From an uncultured Pelagibacteraceae bacterium (GTDB lineage Bacteria > Pseudomonadota > Alphaproteobacteria > Pelagibacterales > Pelagibacteraceae): 64,000 nucleotides of DNA. Positions 23,999-32,995 of this stretch are shown here, piece after piece. The stretch spans positions 1 to 64,000 of the forward strand of contig CACNFL010000002.1 in the NCBI GenBank assembly GCA_902619745.1. Direction: 5' to 3'. Every line of letters starts with the position of its first letter. Position 1 is the stretch's first letter. The position numbers were made by a program, and so were the translations under genes. The notes under the pieces were generated by a model. The model saw only the letters and a list, made by a program, of their open reading frames with translations, had not been told where the DNA came from and made no database searches.

Positions 23999-24407
23999 GT
24001 TTTTAATATTTTTTTTATCATTTTTTTTTATATCCTTTAATTCTCAATCAGAAATTATTGTATTGAGCAAATGTGATCATAAAGAGGATGATTTTTTAAA
24101 AAATGAATACATTTTAAATCTTAATGAACTAATTATGACACGTAATTACGTTTATAATGAAAAAACTTATCAAAAATATAAGATCACAGATTTAAGCGTT
24201 AAAAAGAAAAACTCCTATGTGAGAAATATTTATGAAGAAGATGGAAAAATACTTACATTAAAACATGGATATCCTCAGTTTTATACTCAAATTTTATTTG
24301 AAAAAGATAAACCAGAAATATTTGTTAAGGCTGTTTTAAATGATGTCGAAAGTTTATCTAAAATCTCTACTTGTAAAAAAATAGAGAAATTTGATCAAGA
24401 AAGTTAG
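23985..24407 (+). CDS. hypothetical secreted protein
   Basis: ORF with N-terminal signal-like segment. Confidence 0.55.
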   Translation: MRENKFLIFFLSFFFISFNSQSEIIVLSKCDHKEDDFLKNEYILNLNELIMTRNYVYNEKTYQKYKITDLSVKKKNSYVRNIYEEDGKILTLKHGYPQFYTQILFEKDKPEIFVKAVLNDVESLSKISTCKKIEKFDQES

Positions 24408-24541
24408 CTTTTATTTTTTTTTTCCTCTTTGTTTTTGGTAATAAATTTTTTCTTAAGTTCAAATCTGCTATGTGTAATATTTGAACGATGCTTTGCGTAT
24501 GCTTGCTTTTGCGCTTGTCTCATGGCTCTTTTAGATGACAT
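24404..24541 (-). CDS. small basic hypothetical protein (45 aa)
   Basis: Own translation MSSKRAMRQAQKQAYAKHRSNITHSRFELKKKFITKNKEEKKNKS. Confidence 0.4.
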   Translation of the reverse strand: MSSKRAMRQAQKQAYAKHRSNITHSRFELKKKFITKNKEEKKNKS

Positions 24542-24552
24542 AATAATTTAAT

Positions 24553-25110
24553 TTAATATTCAATTTCTAAAGTATCAATAACTTTTAAACTTTTATCCGA
24601 AACAACAATCTCTCCAGATGATGGTGCATAATTTAAAATTTCAGAAATCACTACATAATGTGTAACAAAAACTAAATTTTGATCTTTGTCCCAAGCACTA
24701 ATAAATTTATCAAAATCAATAATTTGCTTTTTTCTATTATTTGCAAATTTTGTGCTAAAAAATGAGTTTAGAAAATTTTTAGTTTCATATTCTTTAAAGG
24801 CAATAGATGCTGTTTCTTTACATCGACACCATTCACTAGAATAAACTTTTCCAATTGAAATTTTATTTTTCTTAAAAAAATTGCCAATTTTTTGTGATTG
24901 AACTCTACCACTATCACTTAAATTTCTTTGAGTTGTACAATCATTAATATCGAAATTATCTGGATCGCCGCCACCAGGGGCATAAGCATGTCTTATGAAA
25001 ATTAATTTTCCACCCTTTTGCAATTCATCAATAAAAGTTTTTTTTGAATCTGCTTTAACTGAGGGATTAATGCATATAAATATTATGACTAAATAATTTA
25101 AAATTTTCAT
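24553..25110 (-). CDS. histidine phosphatase family protein with signal peptide
   Basis: LIFIRHAYAPGGGDPDNFDINDCTTQRNLSDSGR RHG-like motif. Confidence 0.8.
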   Translation of the reverse strand: MKILNYLVIIFICINPSVKADSKKTFIDELQKGGKLIFIRHAYAPGGGDPDNFDINDCTTQRNLSDSGRVQSQKIGNFFKKNKISIGKVYSSEWCRCKETASIAFKEYETKNFLNSFFSTKFANNRKKQIIDFDKFISAWDKDQNLVFVTHYVVISEILNYAPSSGEIVVSDKSLKVIDTLEIEY

Positions 25111-25112
25111 TT

Positions 25113-25793
25113 ATGAATATTAAAATAGATAGTTTAAATAAAACAATTCTTAAATGTAAAAAATGTCCAAGGCTTGTTAATTTTGTAAAAAAAATTTCAA
25201 CAGAAAAAAGAAAACAAAACATAAATGAAACTTACTGGGGAAAACCAGTTACAGGTTTTGGCGAAATTGATGCAAAAATTTTAATAATTGGATTGGCCCC
25301 AGCAGCACACGGAGGCACACGAACAGGAAGAGCATTCACAGGTGATAAATCTGGAGATTTTTTATTTAAATGTTTATTTAAAGCTAAAATTTCAAACCAA
25401 CCAAATTCAGAAAATCTAAATGATGGTCTCAAATTAAAATCGACATATATAACTAATATATTAAAATGTGTTCCTCCTGGAGACAAACCTAAAATAGAAG
25501 AGCTTAATAATTGTTCAAAATACTTTGATAGCGAGATTTATAATTTAAAAAAATTAAAAACTATTATTTCATTAGGAAAAGTGGCATTTGATAATTGTGT
25601 TAAATTTTATAAAAAAAAATACAACTTAAAAGAAAATATAAAATTTATTCATGGAAAATCCTATTTACTTCCAGGAAATATTAAATTAATTGCCTGCTAC
25701 CACCCTAGCCCCAGAAATGTAAATACCAAGCTTGTATCTGAAAGAATGATTGTAGATTTATTTAAAAAAGCTAGAAAAATAACTATGAACTAG
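25113..25793 (+). CDS. uracil-DNA glycosylase, type 5 (UDGb-like)
   Basis: LIIGLAPAAHGGTRTGRAFTGDKSGDFL; four-Cys N-terminal/central pattern; CYHPSPRN. Confidence 0.85.
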   Translation: MNIKIDSLNKTILKCKKCPRLVNFVKKISTEKRKQNINETYWGKPVTGFGEIDAKILIIGLAPAAHGGTRTGRAFTGDKSGDFLFKCLFKAKISNQPNSENLNDGLKLKSTYITNILKCVPPGDKPKIEELNNCSKYFDSEIYNLKKLKTIISLGKVAFDNCVKFYKKKYNLKENIKFIHGKSYLLPGNIKLIACYHPSPRNVNTKLVSERMIVDLFKKARKITMN

Positions 25794-26196
25794 AAGTATA
25801 AGGTTTAAATTCTGATAAAATTTTTTCTGGAATTTTAACTGGTTTGAATTTTTCGTTTATAAATACTAGATGAATTTTAGCTTCTACAATCAATTCCTCA
25901 TCTTTAAATATTGATTGATTCATTAAAAAAGAAGTTTTTGAAATAGATTCAATAAAAGATTTAATTTGTAAATCATCTTCTAGATATGCAGATTTTTTAT
26001 ATTCAATATTGCACGATTTAACAATTATTAGAGCACCAAAATCATTTTTTATTTTTGTATTGCTTAATCCAATAGTTGATAACGCTTCAGATCTAGCTCT
26101 TTCTAAATATTTTAAATAATTAGCATAGTACACGACTCCACCAGCGTCTGTATCCTCATAATACACTTTAACATTATGAGTAAAGTTTTTATGCAT
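25783..26196 (-). CDS. YbgC/FadM-type acyl-CoA thioesterase
   Basis: VYYEDTDAGGVVYYANYLKYLERARSEAL hotdog motif. Confidence 0.88.
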   Translation of the reverse strand: MHKNFTHNVKVYYEDTDAGGVVYYANYLKYLERARSEALSTIGLSNTKIKNDFGALIIVKSCNIEYKKSAYLEDDLQIKSFIESISKTSFLMNQSIFKDEELIVEAKIHLVFINEKFKPVKIPEKILSEFKPYTSSS

Positions 26197-26253
26197 AAGT
26201 TAATAATATCAAATAAATAAAAATTTAATATAAACTAAGATATAATATCTTTA

Positions 26254-26394
26254 ATGAAAATTTATTTAATTTGGTTAATTGGTGTAATTTTATGGAACTT
26301 TGGATTTCCAAATGCAATTCCAATCGCTGATGTTATTGCAGCTATTTTATTATCGTTTTTAAGTATTGGATTAAAAAAGTATTTAAAATGGTAA
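26254..26394 (+). CDS. small membrane protein (46 aa)
   Basis: Own translation MKIYLIWLIGVILWNFGFPNAIPIADVIAAILLSFLSIGLKKYLKW. Confidence 0.5.
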   Translation: MKIYLIWLIGVILWNFGFPNAIPIADVIAAILLSFLSIGLKKYLKW

Positions 26395-27045
26395 TTAATC
26401 TGCTGAAAAATAAATATTCTGAAAATAAGATATTGATTTCATTTTAGAATTATCAGTATCAGCCATTATAGCCAAACCATCTAGTTCATTCACATCTAGA
26501 TCATGAAATTTTTTAAAATCTTCCTTAACATTGGCTTTTACCGTTACCCAAACATTCAAATTATCTTTTGTGGTTGCTAATACATTATCTATTGATTTTT
26601 TTGTATATGGGCTTGGCCAACTCTGGCCAACTGTACTATTGCTTGAAAAAACGTAATTAATTGCTCTATTTGAAAGTGGTGTTGCTCCTGTTTTTTTTAC
26701 TGCAAAAACTCTAGCTGCAAAGTCATGGCCTTTTTTTGAATTCTCATTAATACCTTGCAAATCTTTCTCAATTTTCCAGGTAATATTAATAAAAGGTGTT
26801 TTATTTAGATCGATTTTAACCTCTTTTCCAAGGCCAGAAGCAGCGTTATCAGCTACTGCTTTTAAAAAATTACCATTCTCATTTGATCCAACAGTATAAA
26901 CTGTTTTGTTATCTGCTCCTCTCACCTTACGAACATCGAGTTCTGAAAGCTCTTGCTCTGTAAATTTAAAAATATTTATATTTTCAGCGAGTGCAGAGTT
27001 AAGAAAAATTAATGATGTAACAAAAATATAAAAAAATTTAAACAT
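26395..27045 (-). CDS. DUF3047-like secreted protein
   Basis: Signal peptide; ITWKIEKDLQGINENSKKGHDFAARVFAV. Confidence 0.7.
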   Translation of the reverse strand: MFKFFYIFVTSLIFLNSALAENINIFKFTEQELSELDVRKVRGADNKTVYTVGSNENGNFLKAVADNAASGLGKEVKIDLNKTPFINITWKIEKDLQGINENSKKGHDFAARVFAVKKTGATPLSNRAINYVFSSNSTVGQSWPSPYTKKSIDNVLATTKDNLNVWVTVKANVKEDFKKFHDLDVNELDGLAIMADTDNSKMKSISYFQNIYFSAD

Positions 27046-27125
27046 GATATTCTTATAAATAAATTATTTATAAATTCAATATTCAGTCACAATTTAAACA
27101 TTCTAAATTCAAGATTGATTGCTAA

Positions 27126-27275
27126 ATGAATAATATGAAAATTATATTTGTTTTTTTGCTTTTGATTTATTGGTCGTTTATGATATCTGCACCGGTAGTA
27201 TCTAAGGAGCTTAAAACAGGTGGATCTAGAGTTATTAACTCTAAAATTGACTTATTTTCTAAGGTAAAAGGATAA
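27126..27275 (+). CDS. small putative secreted peptide (49 aa)
   Basis: Own translation MNNMKIIFVFLLLIYWSFMISAPVVSKELKTGGSRVINSKIDLFSKVKG; overlaps 3' end of convergent ADH gene. Confidence 0.35.
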   Translation: MNNMKIIFVFLLLIYWSFMISAPVVSKELKTGGSRVINSKIDLFSKVKG

Positions 27276-28263
27276 TTTTAGGGGCAACACATGTGCCGTC
27301 ATGAATTTGCTTAAAAGCATCTCCCCCACTTTTTAATTCTCTAAATTCTATCCAATCTAATGACCCAATATCCTTGTTAGCTAAAATATTTAAAGTTTGC
27401 TCAAAATCTTTATTTGTATAACAATAGGTGCCAATAACTGTAACTTCTTGTAAAGTCATTTTTCTAAAATTAAAGGTACCTTCAGGCTGAGTTAAACCTA
27501 TATGAATAATGGTTCCACCTGGTTTTACTACTTCGATTGCTTGTTGTCTTGAGATTTCTAGTCCAACAGTATCAAAAACTATATCAAAGTTATTACTATT
27601 TATTTCTTTGTCGTTTGGAGCTACATATTTGGCTTCCAAATATTTAGAGCATTCCTCTAGTCTCAATTTATTTGGATCAGATAGAATTATATTCTTGTTG
27701 CCTTTAATTTTAGATAATATTAGACCACATAATAGACCAATCGCACCACCACCTTGAATTAAGGTTTTGCATTCAGATAAAGGTTTGCTTAATGCTTGTT
27801 CACCCATTAATACTGCATGCAAAGAAACAGCGGTTGGCTCTGCTACTGGAGCCTCATTTTTATCTAGACCATCTGGAATTTCATAAATGTTTTGATCGGG
27901 TGTTGACACAAATTCTGCAAAAACTCCTTGCCTTTCAATAGGTTTATTCATACCCAAAATAATTCTTTTTGGACAAAGATGCTCTCTTCCACTTGTACAA
28001 TATTCACATTTACCACAAGTGATTAAAGGATTTAAAACAACATCTTTTCCTTTGAATTTCCCATTTTGAACTTCTCCACTTACCTCATGTCCCAATATTA
28101 ATGGAGGCACTCTTCTTTCATCATGTCCATGATAAGCATGCATATCCGAACCACAAATTCCTGAAGCATGTATCTTTAAAATACTTTCTCCTGAAACCTC
28201 AATTGGATTTGGTTCGTCTCTATAAATTAATTCTTGGGTACCTGTGTATACTAGAGCTTTCAT
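27259..28263 (-). CDS. zinc-dependent medium-chain alcohol dehydrogenase (Tdh/sorbitol DH-like)
   Basis: GICGSDMHAYHG, GHEVSGEV, CGKCEYCTSGREHLC. Confidence 0.88.
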   Translation of the reverse strand: MKALVYTGTQELIYRDEPNPIEVSGESILKIHASGICGSDMHAYHGHDERRVPPLILGHEVSGEVQNGKFKGKDVVLNPLITCGKCEYCTSGREHLCPKRIILGMNKPIERQGVFAEFVSTPDQNIYEIPDGLDKNEAPVAEPTAVSLHAVLMGEQALSKPLSECKTLIQGGGAIGLLCGLILSKIKGNKNIILSDPNKLRLEECSKYLEAKYVAPNDKEINSNNFDIVFDTVGLEISRQQAIEVVKPGGTIIHIGLTQPEGTFNFRKMTLQEVTVIGTYCYTNKDFEQTLNILANKDIGSLDWIEFRELKSGGDAFKQIHDGTCVAPKIILLP

Positions 28264-28264
28264 A

Positions 28265-29722
28265 TTACTTTTTTGCTAATAAGTAATATGTTATCCAAGC
28301 AACAAATGCACCTATTATCCAAGCGTAGGATTGTAAAAACATTAAATTAGTGTTCCAAATTGTAGAAGCTGAAAAAATAAAACCTAATATTAAAGAATAA
28401 ACACCTTTTATATGCCAACCGCCTGAATAATAATAAGCGCTCTCTTTATCTATAGAATATAAATCTTTATTACTTAATTCTTGATTTTTAATTAAATAAT
28501 AGTCAGCTGCCATCACTCCAAATAAAGGACCAAAAAAAGCACCAAATGTATCAACAAACGATAAAATTCCTATTTGGCTCAATATAGTTAGCCAGAATAT
28601 TGCAATCAACAAACCAAAAAAAGCAATTAAATAACTAGCGCTTTTTAAGCTTAATATTGAAGGAGCAAAATTTATTAGAGAGTATTGAGATGGAATGAAA
28701 TTGGCAACTAAATTTGTAGAAGCTGAAGCAATTATAATAAAAAATAGAACGACAATTGTTATTTGTATATTGTCAAATTTCCCTACTATATCAGTTGGAT
28801 TAGTAAAAATTCTGTCTATATCTGAAAATTTTTGATTAAGAAAAACATCGGAACCTGTCACTATAAAAACAGATAAAAAAGAAAAAATAATTAAATTCAA
28901 AATTAAGCTTAAGTTTCCTTTTTTTAATTCTTGCTCATTTTTTACATATCTAGAAAAATCACCAAAACTAATTATTAAAATTGAAAAATAGGCAAATATT
29001 GTTCCAGCAACTGTAATCAAAGGAGCTAAATTATTAACATCTAAAAAGTTATTAAGATTAAATATACTTGAAAAAGCTTCGGTAGTTATTTTTACATCAC
29101 TTAATAAAACAACAAAGAAAAAAATAAGCATACCGGCATAGACTGTCACCGCAGAGAAATTAATTATTTTCTTATTGTACTGCATTCCAACAGTAAAAAA
29201 CAATGTCTGTAGAATAATTGTTATTACTATTGCAGACCAATCAATAATATTCATGCCAAAATAATAAAAAATAAATATTTCCTGCTGCAATAAAGAATTG
29301 TCTATAGAAAAAATTACTATTCTAATTAAGTAAACTAAAATTTTAGACAGAAAATAAGTTTGAATTCCAAATAAAAATATTCCAACTAAACTTCTGATTA
29401 ACCCAAAAAATTTAGCTCCATTAAATCCAAGTGAGGATCTAAGCAATACTGCAAATGGTAAGCCAAATTTTTGGGAAGGTTTTCCAATAATATTTGAAAA
29501 TAAATAAACAAAAAAAGATCCCAATATTATTCCAAAAAAAACTACAAATATATTTAAGCTATACATTAAATATAAAGAAGATATTAATGAAAAACCAATT
29601 ACACTCTGTACATTTGCTCCCCAAAAACAAAATAGGTCTCTCCAATTCCAAGTTTTATAATTTGGATTAACTGTAACTAAATCCCAATTAGAAAGAGAGT
29701 ATTTTACTTTTGGCTGATTCAC
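28265..29722 (-). CDS. NCS1-family transporter (cytosine/allantoin/hydantoin permease family)
   Basis: SNWDLVTVNPNYKTWNWRDLFCFWGANVQ, about 12 TM segments. Confidence 0.82.
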   Translation of the reverse strand: MNQPKVKYSLSNWDLVTVNPNYKTWNWRDLFCFWGANVQSVIGFSLISSLYLMYSLNIFVVFFGIILGSFFVYLFSNIIGKPSQKFGLPFAVLLRSSLGFNGAKFFGLIRSLVGIFLFGIQTYFLSKILVYLIRIVIFSIDNSLLQQEIFIFYYFGMNIIDWSAIVITIILQTLFFTVGMQYNKKIINFSAVTVYAGMLIFFFVVLLSDVKITTEAFSSIFNLNNFLDVNNLAPLITVAGTIFAYFSILIISFGDFSRYVKNEQELKKGNLSLILNLIIFSFLSVFIVTGSDVFLNQKFSDIDRIFTNPTDIVGKFDNIQITIVVLFFIIIASASTNLVANFIPSQYSLINFAPSILSLKSASYLIAFFGLLIAIFWLTILSQIGILSFVDTFGAFFGPLFGVMAADYYLIKNQELSNKDLYSIDKESAYYYSGGWHIKGVYSLILGFIFSASTIWNTNLMFLQSYAWIIGAFVAWITYYLLAKK

Positions 29723-29747
29723 TAAATTTATTTTAAACTAATAAATT

Positions 29748-31082
29748 CTACTGTCCATATAAGAGAGTTGGTAACCATAGGGCAATCTGAGGAAATATAA
29801 TTATTAAAATTAAACCTATTACTTGTAGAACCATAAATTGCATCATTCCGTAATAAATATCTTTTAAATCCCACTCTGGAACTACACCTTTTAAAAAATA
29901 TGCCGATAATGCTACGGGTGGAGATAGCCAGGCGGTCTGGAGATTGACTGCAACTAGAATTGCAAACCAAGTTAAATTGAAACCTAATGCTTCAACCAAA
30001 GGTAAAATTATTGGCACAATGATCATCACAATTGGAACCCACTCTAATGGCCAGCCTAACAAAAATATTGCTACCATTACAATTGCTAGAATGAAATATT
30101 TGTTCATCTCTAATCCTAATAAAAATTCTGTTAACAAAGTAGGTGTTCCTAATCTCGCAAAGACAGCACCAAAAAAGTTTGAAGCAGCAACTAAAACCAT
30201 AATTAAAGCTGTAATTTCTAAAGTTTTAACAAGTGCTTCTTGAAGTTTTGATAAAGTTAATTTTTTATATGCTAATGAAAGTAATAATGCTCCCATTGCA
30301 CCACAACCAGCTGCTTCTGTTGGGGTTGCAAAACCAAATAAAATACTCCCTAATGCAGCAAAAACTAGAGCTGCAGGAGGAACTAAACCTAAAAAGAACT
30401 CAATCCAAACCTCTTTCATGCTTGCTGATCTCATTTTTTCAGGAATTACAGGTCCTAACTTAGGATTAATCATACATCTAATCGTTGTGTAACCCGCGTA
30501 TAAACCTGCTAAAAGAATTCCTGGAATAATAGCAGCAGCAAATAAGTCAATCACAGGTATCTCCATTATTGGACCCATTACAACAAGCATAATACTTGGT
30601 GGTATTAAAATTCCTAAAGTTCCTCCGGCAGTAATTGTACCAGCTGCAAGTCTTACATCGTAGCCCGACCTATTCATTGATTTTGCAGCCATAATTCCAA
30701 GTATAGTAACTGATGCACCAACAATTCCCGTTGCTGCAGCAAAAATAACTGAAACAAATAAAACTGCATAATACAAAGAACCTCTTACTTTAGCTAACAT
30801 CATTTGGAATGAAGAAAACAATCTTTCCATTAATCCTGCTTGTTCCATCATAATTCCCATAAAGACAAAGAGCGGGACAGCGGCGAGAGTTTGTTCGGTC
30901 ATAACCATCGAGAACTGGAGGGTCATTAAATAAAAGACTAATTTTCCAAATCCCAAGTATCCAAAAACAAAGCCTAAGAATATCAAAGTAAATGAAATAG
31001 GAAATCCTACAAATATTGCAAAAAGCATAACACCAACTAAAATAAATCCTAAAATGGCTGGATCAATTAATTCTGCTATCAT
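29748..31082 (-). CDS. dctM: TRAP transporter large permease subunit (DctM)
   Basis: DctM motifs (GIVGASVTILGIMAAKSM; GTLGILIPPSIMLV). Confidence 0.93.
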   Translation of the reverse strand: MIAELIDPAILGFILVGVMLFAIFVGFPISFTLIFLGFVFGYLGFGKLVFYLMTLQFSMVMTEQTLAAVPLFVFMGIMMEQAGLMERLFSSFQMMLAKVRGSLYYAVLFVSVIFAAATGIVGASVTILGIMAAKSMNRSGYDVRLAAGTITAGGTLGILIPPSIMLVVMGPIMEIPVIDLFAAAIIPGILLAGLYAGYTTIRCMINPKLGPVIPEKMRSASMKEVWIEFFLGLVPPAALVFAALGSILFGFATPTEAAGCGAMGALLLSLAYKKLTLSKLQEALVKTLEITALIMVLVAASNFFGAVFARLGTPTLLTEFLLGLEMNKYFILAIVMVAIFLLGWPLEWVPIVMIIVPIILPLVEALGFNLTWFAILVAVNLQTAWLSPPVALSAYFLKGVVPEWDLKDIYYGMMQFMVLQVIGLILIIIFPQIALWLPTLLYGQ

Positions 31083-31693
31083 TTATCTTCTCCTGGCCAT
31101 TTTCCTCTTGTTGCAGCCCAATAACTTTTAAATAATTCTGAAATCCCTTGAATAAGTAAAAACACTATTCCTATCAATAAACAGGTTTTAATTGGCCACA
31201 TATATGGCATCCAAGTTGTATCCATTCCTCTTTCGCCTCTTTGAATTGACTCACCTACATAACCAATCGTCATATAAAGAAAAACAAGTAGGCCTGGAAA
31301 ATAAAATAAAATATATAACCAAAAATCAATAGTACCTTGATTCTTAGTTTTAAAATTTCTGTATAAAAAATCTGCTCTAATGTGAACTCCTTTTGAAAGT
31401 GCATACCCAGCACCTAGCATAAAAAGTGCACCATATAAAAATCTACTTATATCGTAAGCCCAAATTGTTGGGGAATGAAATAATTTTCTAGCAAAGACCT
31501 CGTAAGTCATTGCAAGAATTAATGGCATTAATATCCAACAAACAACATTACCAACCCATTTGCTAAATTTATCGATATTTACAATTGAACTTGCCATCCA
31601 TGACGGCATATCACTTGGCATTTTTCCAGAACCACCTCGCCTTTCGGCAATCATTTCATCTGAAATATCTAGTTTACCTGGTTCTTCTGCCAT
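31079..31693 (-). CDS. dctQ: TRAP transporter small permease subunit (DctQ)
   Basis: 4-TM protein, VRADF-like VHIRADF motif, overlaps dctM. Confidence 0.9.
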   Translation of the reverse strand: MAEEPGKLDISDEMIAERRGGSGKMPSDMPSWMASSIVNIDKFSKWVGNVVCWILMPLILAMTYEVFARKLFHSPTIWAYDISRFLYGALFMLGAGYALSKGVHIRADFLYRNFKTKNQGTIDFWLYILFYFPGLLVFLYMTIGYVGESIQRGERGMDTTWMPYMWPIKTCLLIGIVFLLIQGISELFKSYWAATRGKWPGEDK

Positions 31694-31712
31694 AAAATTT
31701 TATATAAAAAAA

Positions 31713-31740
31713 TTAGAGCGGACTATTAAGTCCGCTCTAA
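31713..31740 (-). terminator. Rho-independent-type hairpin between dctP and dctQ
   Basis: Perfect 12-bp inverted repeat TTAGAGCGGACT-ATTA-AGTCCGCTCTAA, about 20 nt after dctP stop; followed on the minus strand by a T-run (forward AAAAAAA before 31713). Confidence 0.85.
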
Positions 31741-31759
31741 CGTAAAAATTATTTAATGA

Positions 31760-32854
31760 TTACTTTAATGTTGCTGCGTGAGCCATTCCTAGCTTCGCAT
31801 TAGACATTTGAGCACCACTCCAGAAAGGAACTGCGATATCAGCAAATTCTTTCATAGAGTCCCAAACTTCAGCAAAGAATGCATTTTTAGCTGCGTTTGT
31901 TTCCAAACTTTTCTTAGCAGCTGCCATGTATTCTGTGAAGTAATCAGAAGGAGTATCTTCTAATTTTACACCATGAACTTCTGTAAGCTCTTTTAAAGCT
32001 TTTCCGTTTTCATAGATTCTGTAACTTAGAGATTTCGCTAGAGATGCATTTGCTGCAACTTCTAGAGACTTCTTCTCATGAGCACTCATAGCTTCATATG
32101 TTTTTCCAGTAATATAAAAGTCAGCATTTACGACTACTTGGTGTAAACCTTGTAGGTAGTAGTGCTTTAATACTTTTTGGAAACCAAACGTTAAGTCTGG
32201 TTTTGGACAACACCATTCAGCAGCATCAATAGTTCCTGCTTCTAAAGCTGGTAGAATATCTCCACCACCCATAGCAACAGATGCTATACCGATGTCTTTA
32301 TAAGTTTGTCCTGGAATTCCTGGAGGAGTTCTGAATTTATATTTTCTAAAATCAGCCATATCTTTAATTGGTTTTGGAAACCATCCTAAAGCTTCAGGAC
32401 CAACTGGTTGAATCATAAATCCTTTAATATCTCTTCCCATTTCTTTCCATAGTCTGTCGTATAGCTCTTTTCCTCCACCATACTGAAACCATGATAAGAA
32501 TGCGATGTTGTCAATACCAACACCACCACCTGCTACTGGCGAACCAAATAACATAGCGGCAGGGTGATCACCTGACCAATAGTGTGTCCAAGCAAATCCA
32601 CAGTCGATAAGTCCTTTATCAACAGCATCTAAAGTTTCTTTTACACCAACAACTGCTCCTGCAGGCATAATTTCAAACTTAAGAGATCCACCTGTCAAAG
32701 TTGTAACAGTGTCAGTAAAGTCTTTTAACATTTTAACTTCATCAGCCTTAGTGTTAAGAACTGTCTGACATTTTAGTGTTTTCGCAGCATTAGCATTCGA
32801 AATAAATCCAAATACCATTGCAACTGCAAATAACATTGAAATGATTTTTTTCAT
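31760..32854 (-). CDS. dctP: TRAP transporter substrate-binding protein (DctP family)
   Basis: Signal peptide; DctP family fold signature (FRTPPGIPGQTYKDIGIASVAMGGGDILPALEAGTIDAAEW). Confidence 0.92.
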   Translation of the reverse strand: MKKIISMLFAVAMVFGFISNANAAKTLKCQTVLNTKADEVKMLKDFTDTVTTLTGGSLKFEIMPAGAVVGVKETLDAVDKGLIDCGFAWTHYWSGDHPAAMLFGSPVAGGGVGIDNIAFLSWFQYGGGKELYDRLWKEMGRDIKGFMIQPVGPEALGWFPKPIKDMADFRKYKFRTPPGIPGQTYKDIGIASVAMGGGDILPALEAGTIDAAEWCCPKPDLTFGFQKVLKHYYLQGLHQVVVNADFYITGKTYEAMSAHEKKSLEVAANASLAKSLSYRIYENGKALKELTEVHGVKLEDTPSDYFTEYMAAAKKSLETNAAKNAFFAEVWDSMKEFADIAVPFWSGAQMSNAKLGMAHAATLK

Positions 32855-32995
32855 TTGTTTCCCTCTCTTTATTTTTAAAAATGAAACCTTGTCAAAGAAT
32901 GAATTCTAAAACAAGTGCTAATATTGGATTATTTGGATATTTTTGTGTACAGAAATATAACAAATAAAAAAAATTTAATTTATAAGAGTTCTAAT

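Noticed and set aside
29728-29970. 80-aa minus-strand ORF overlapping the 3' end of dctM
   Set aside because: Out-of-frame overlap with a clear DctM coding region; no domain.
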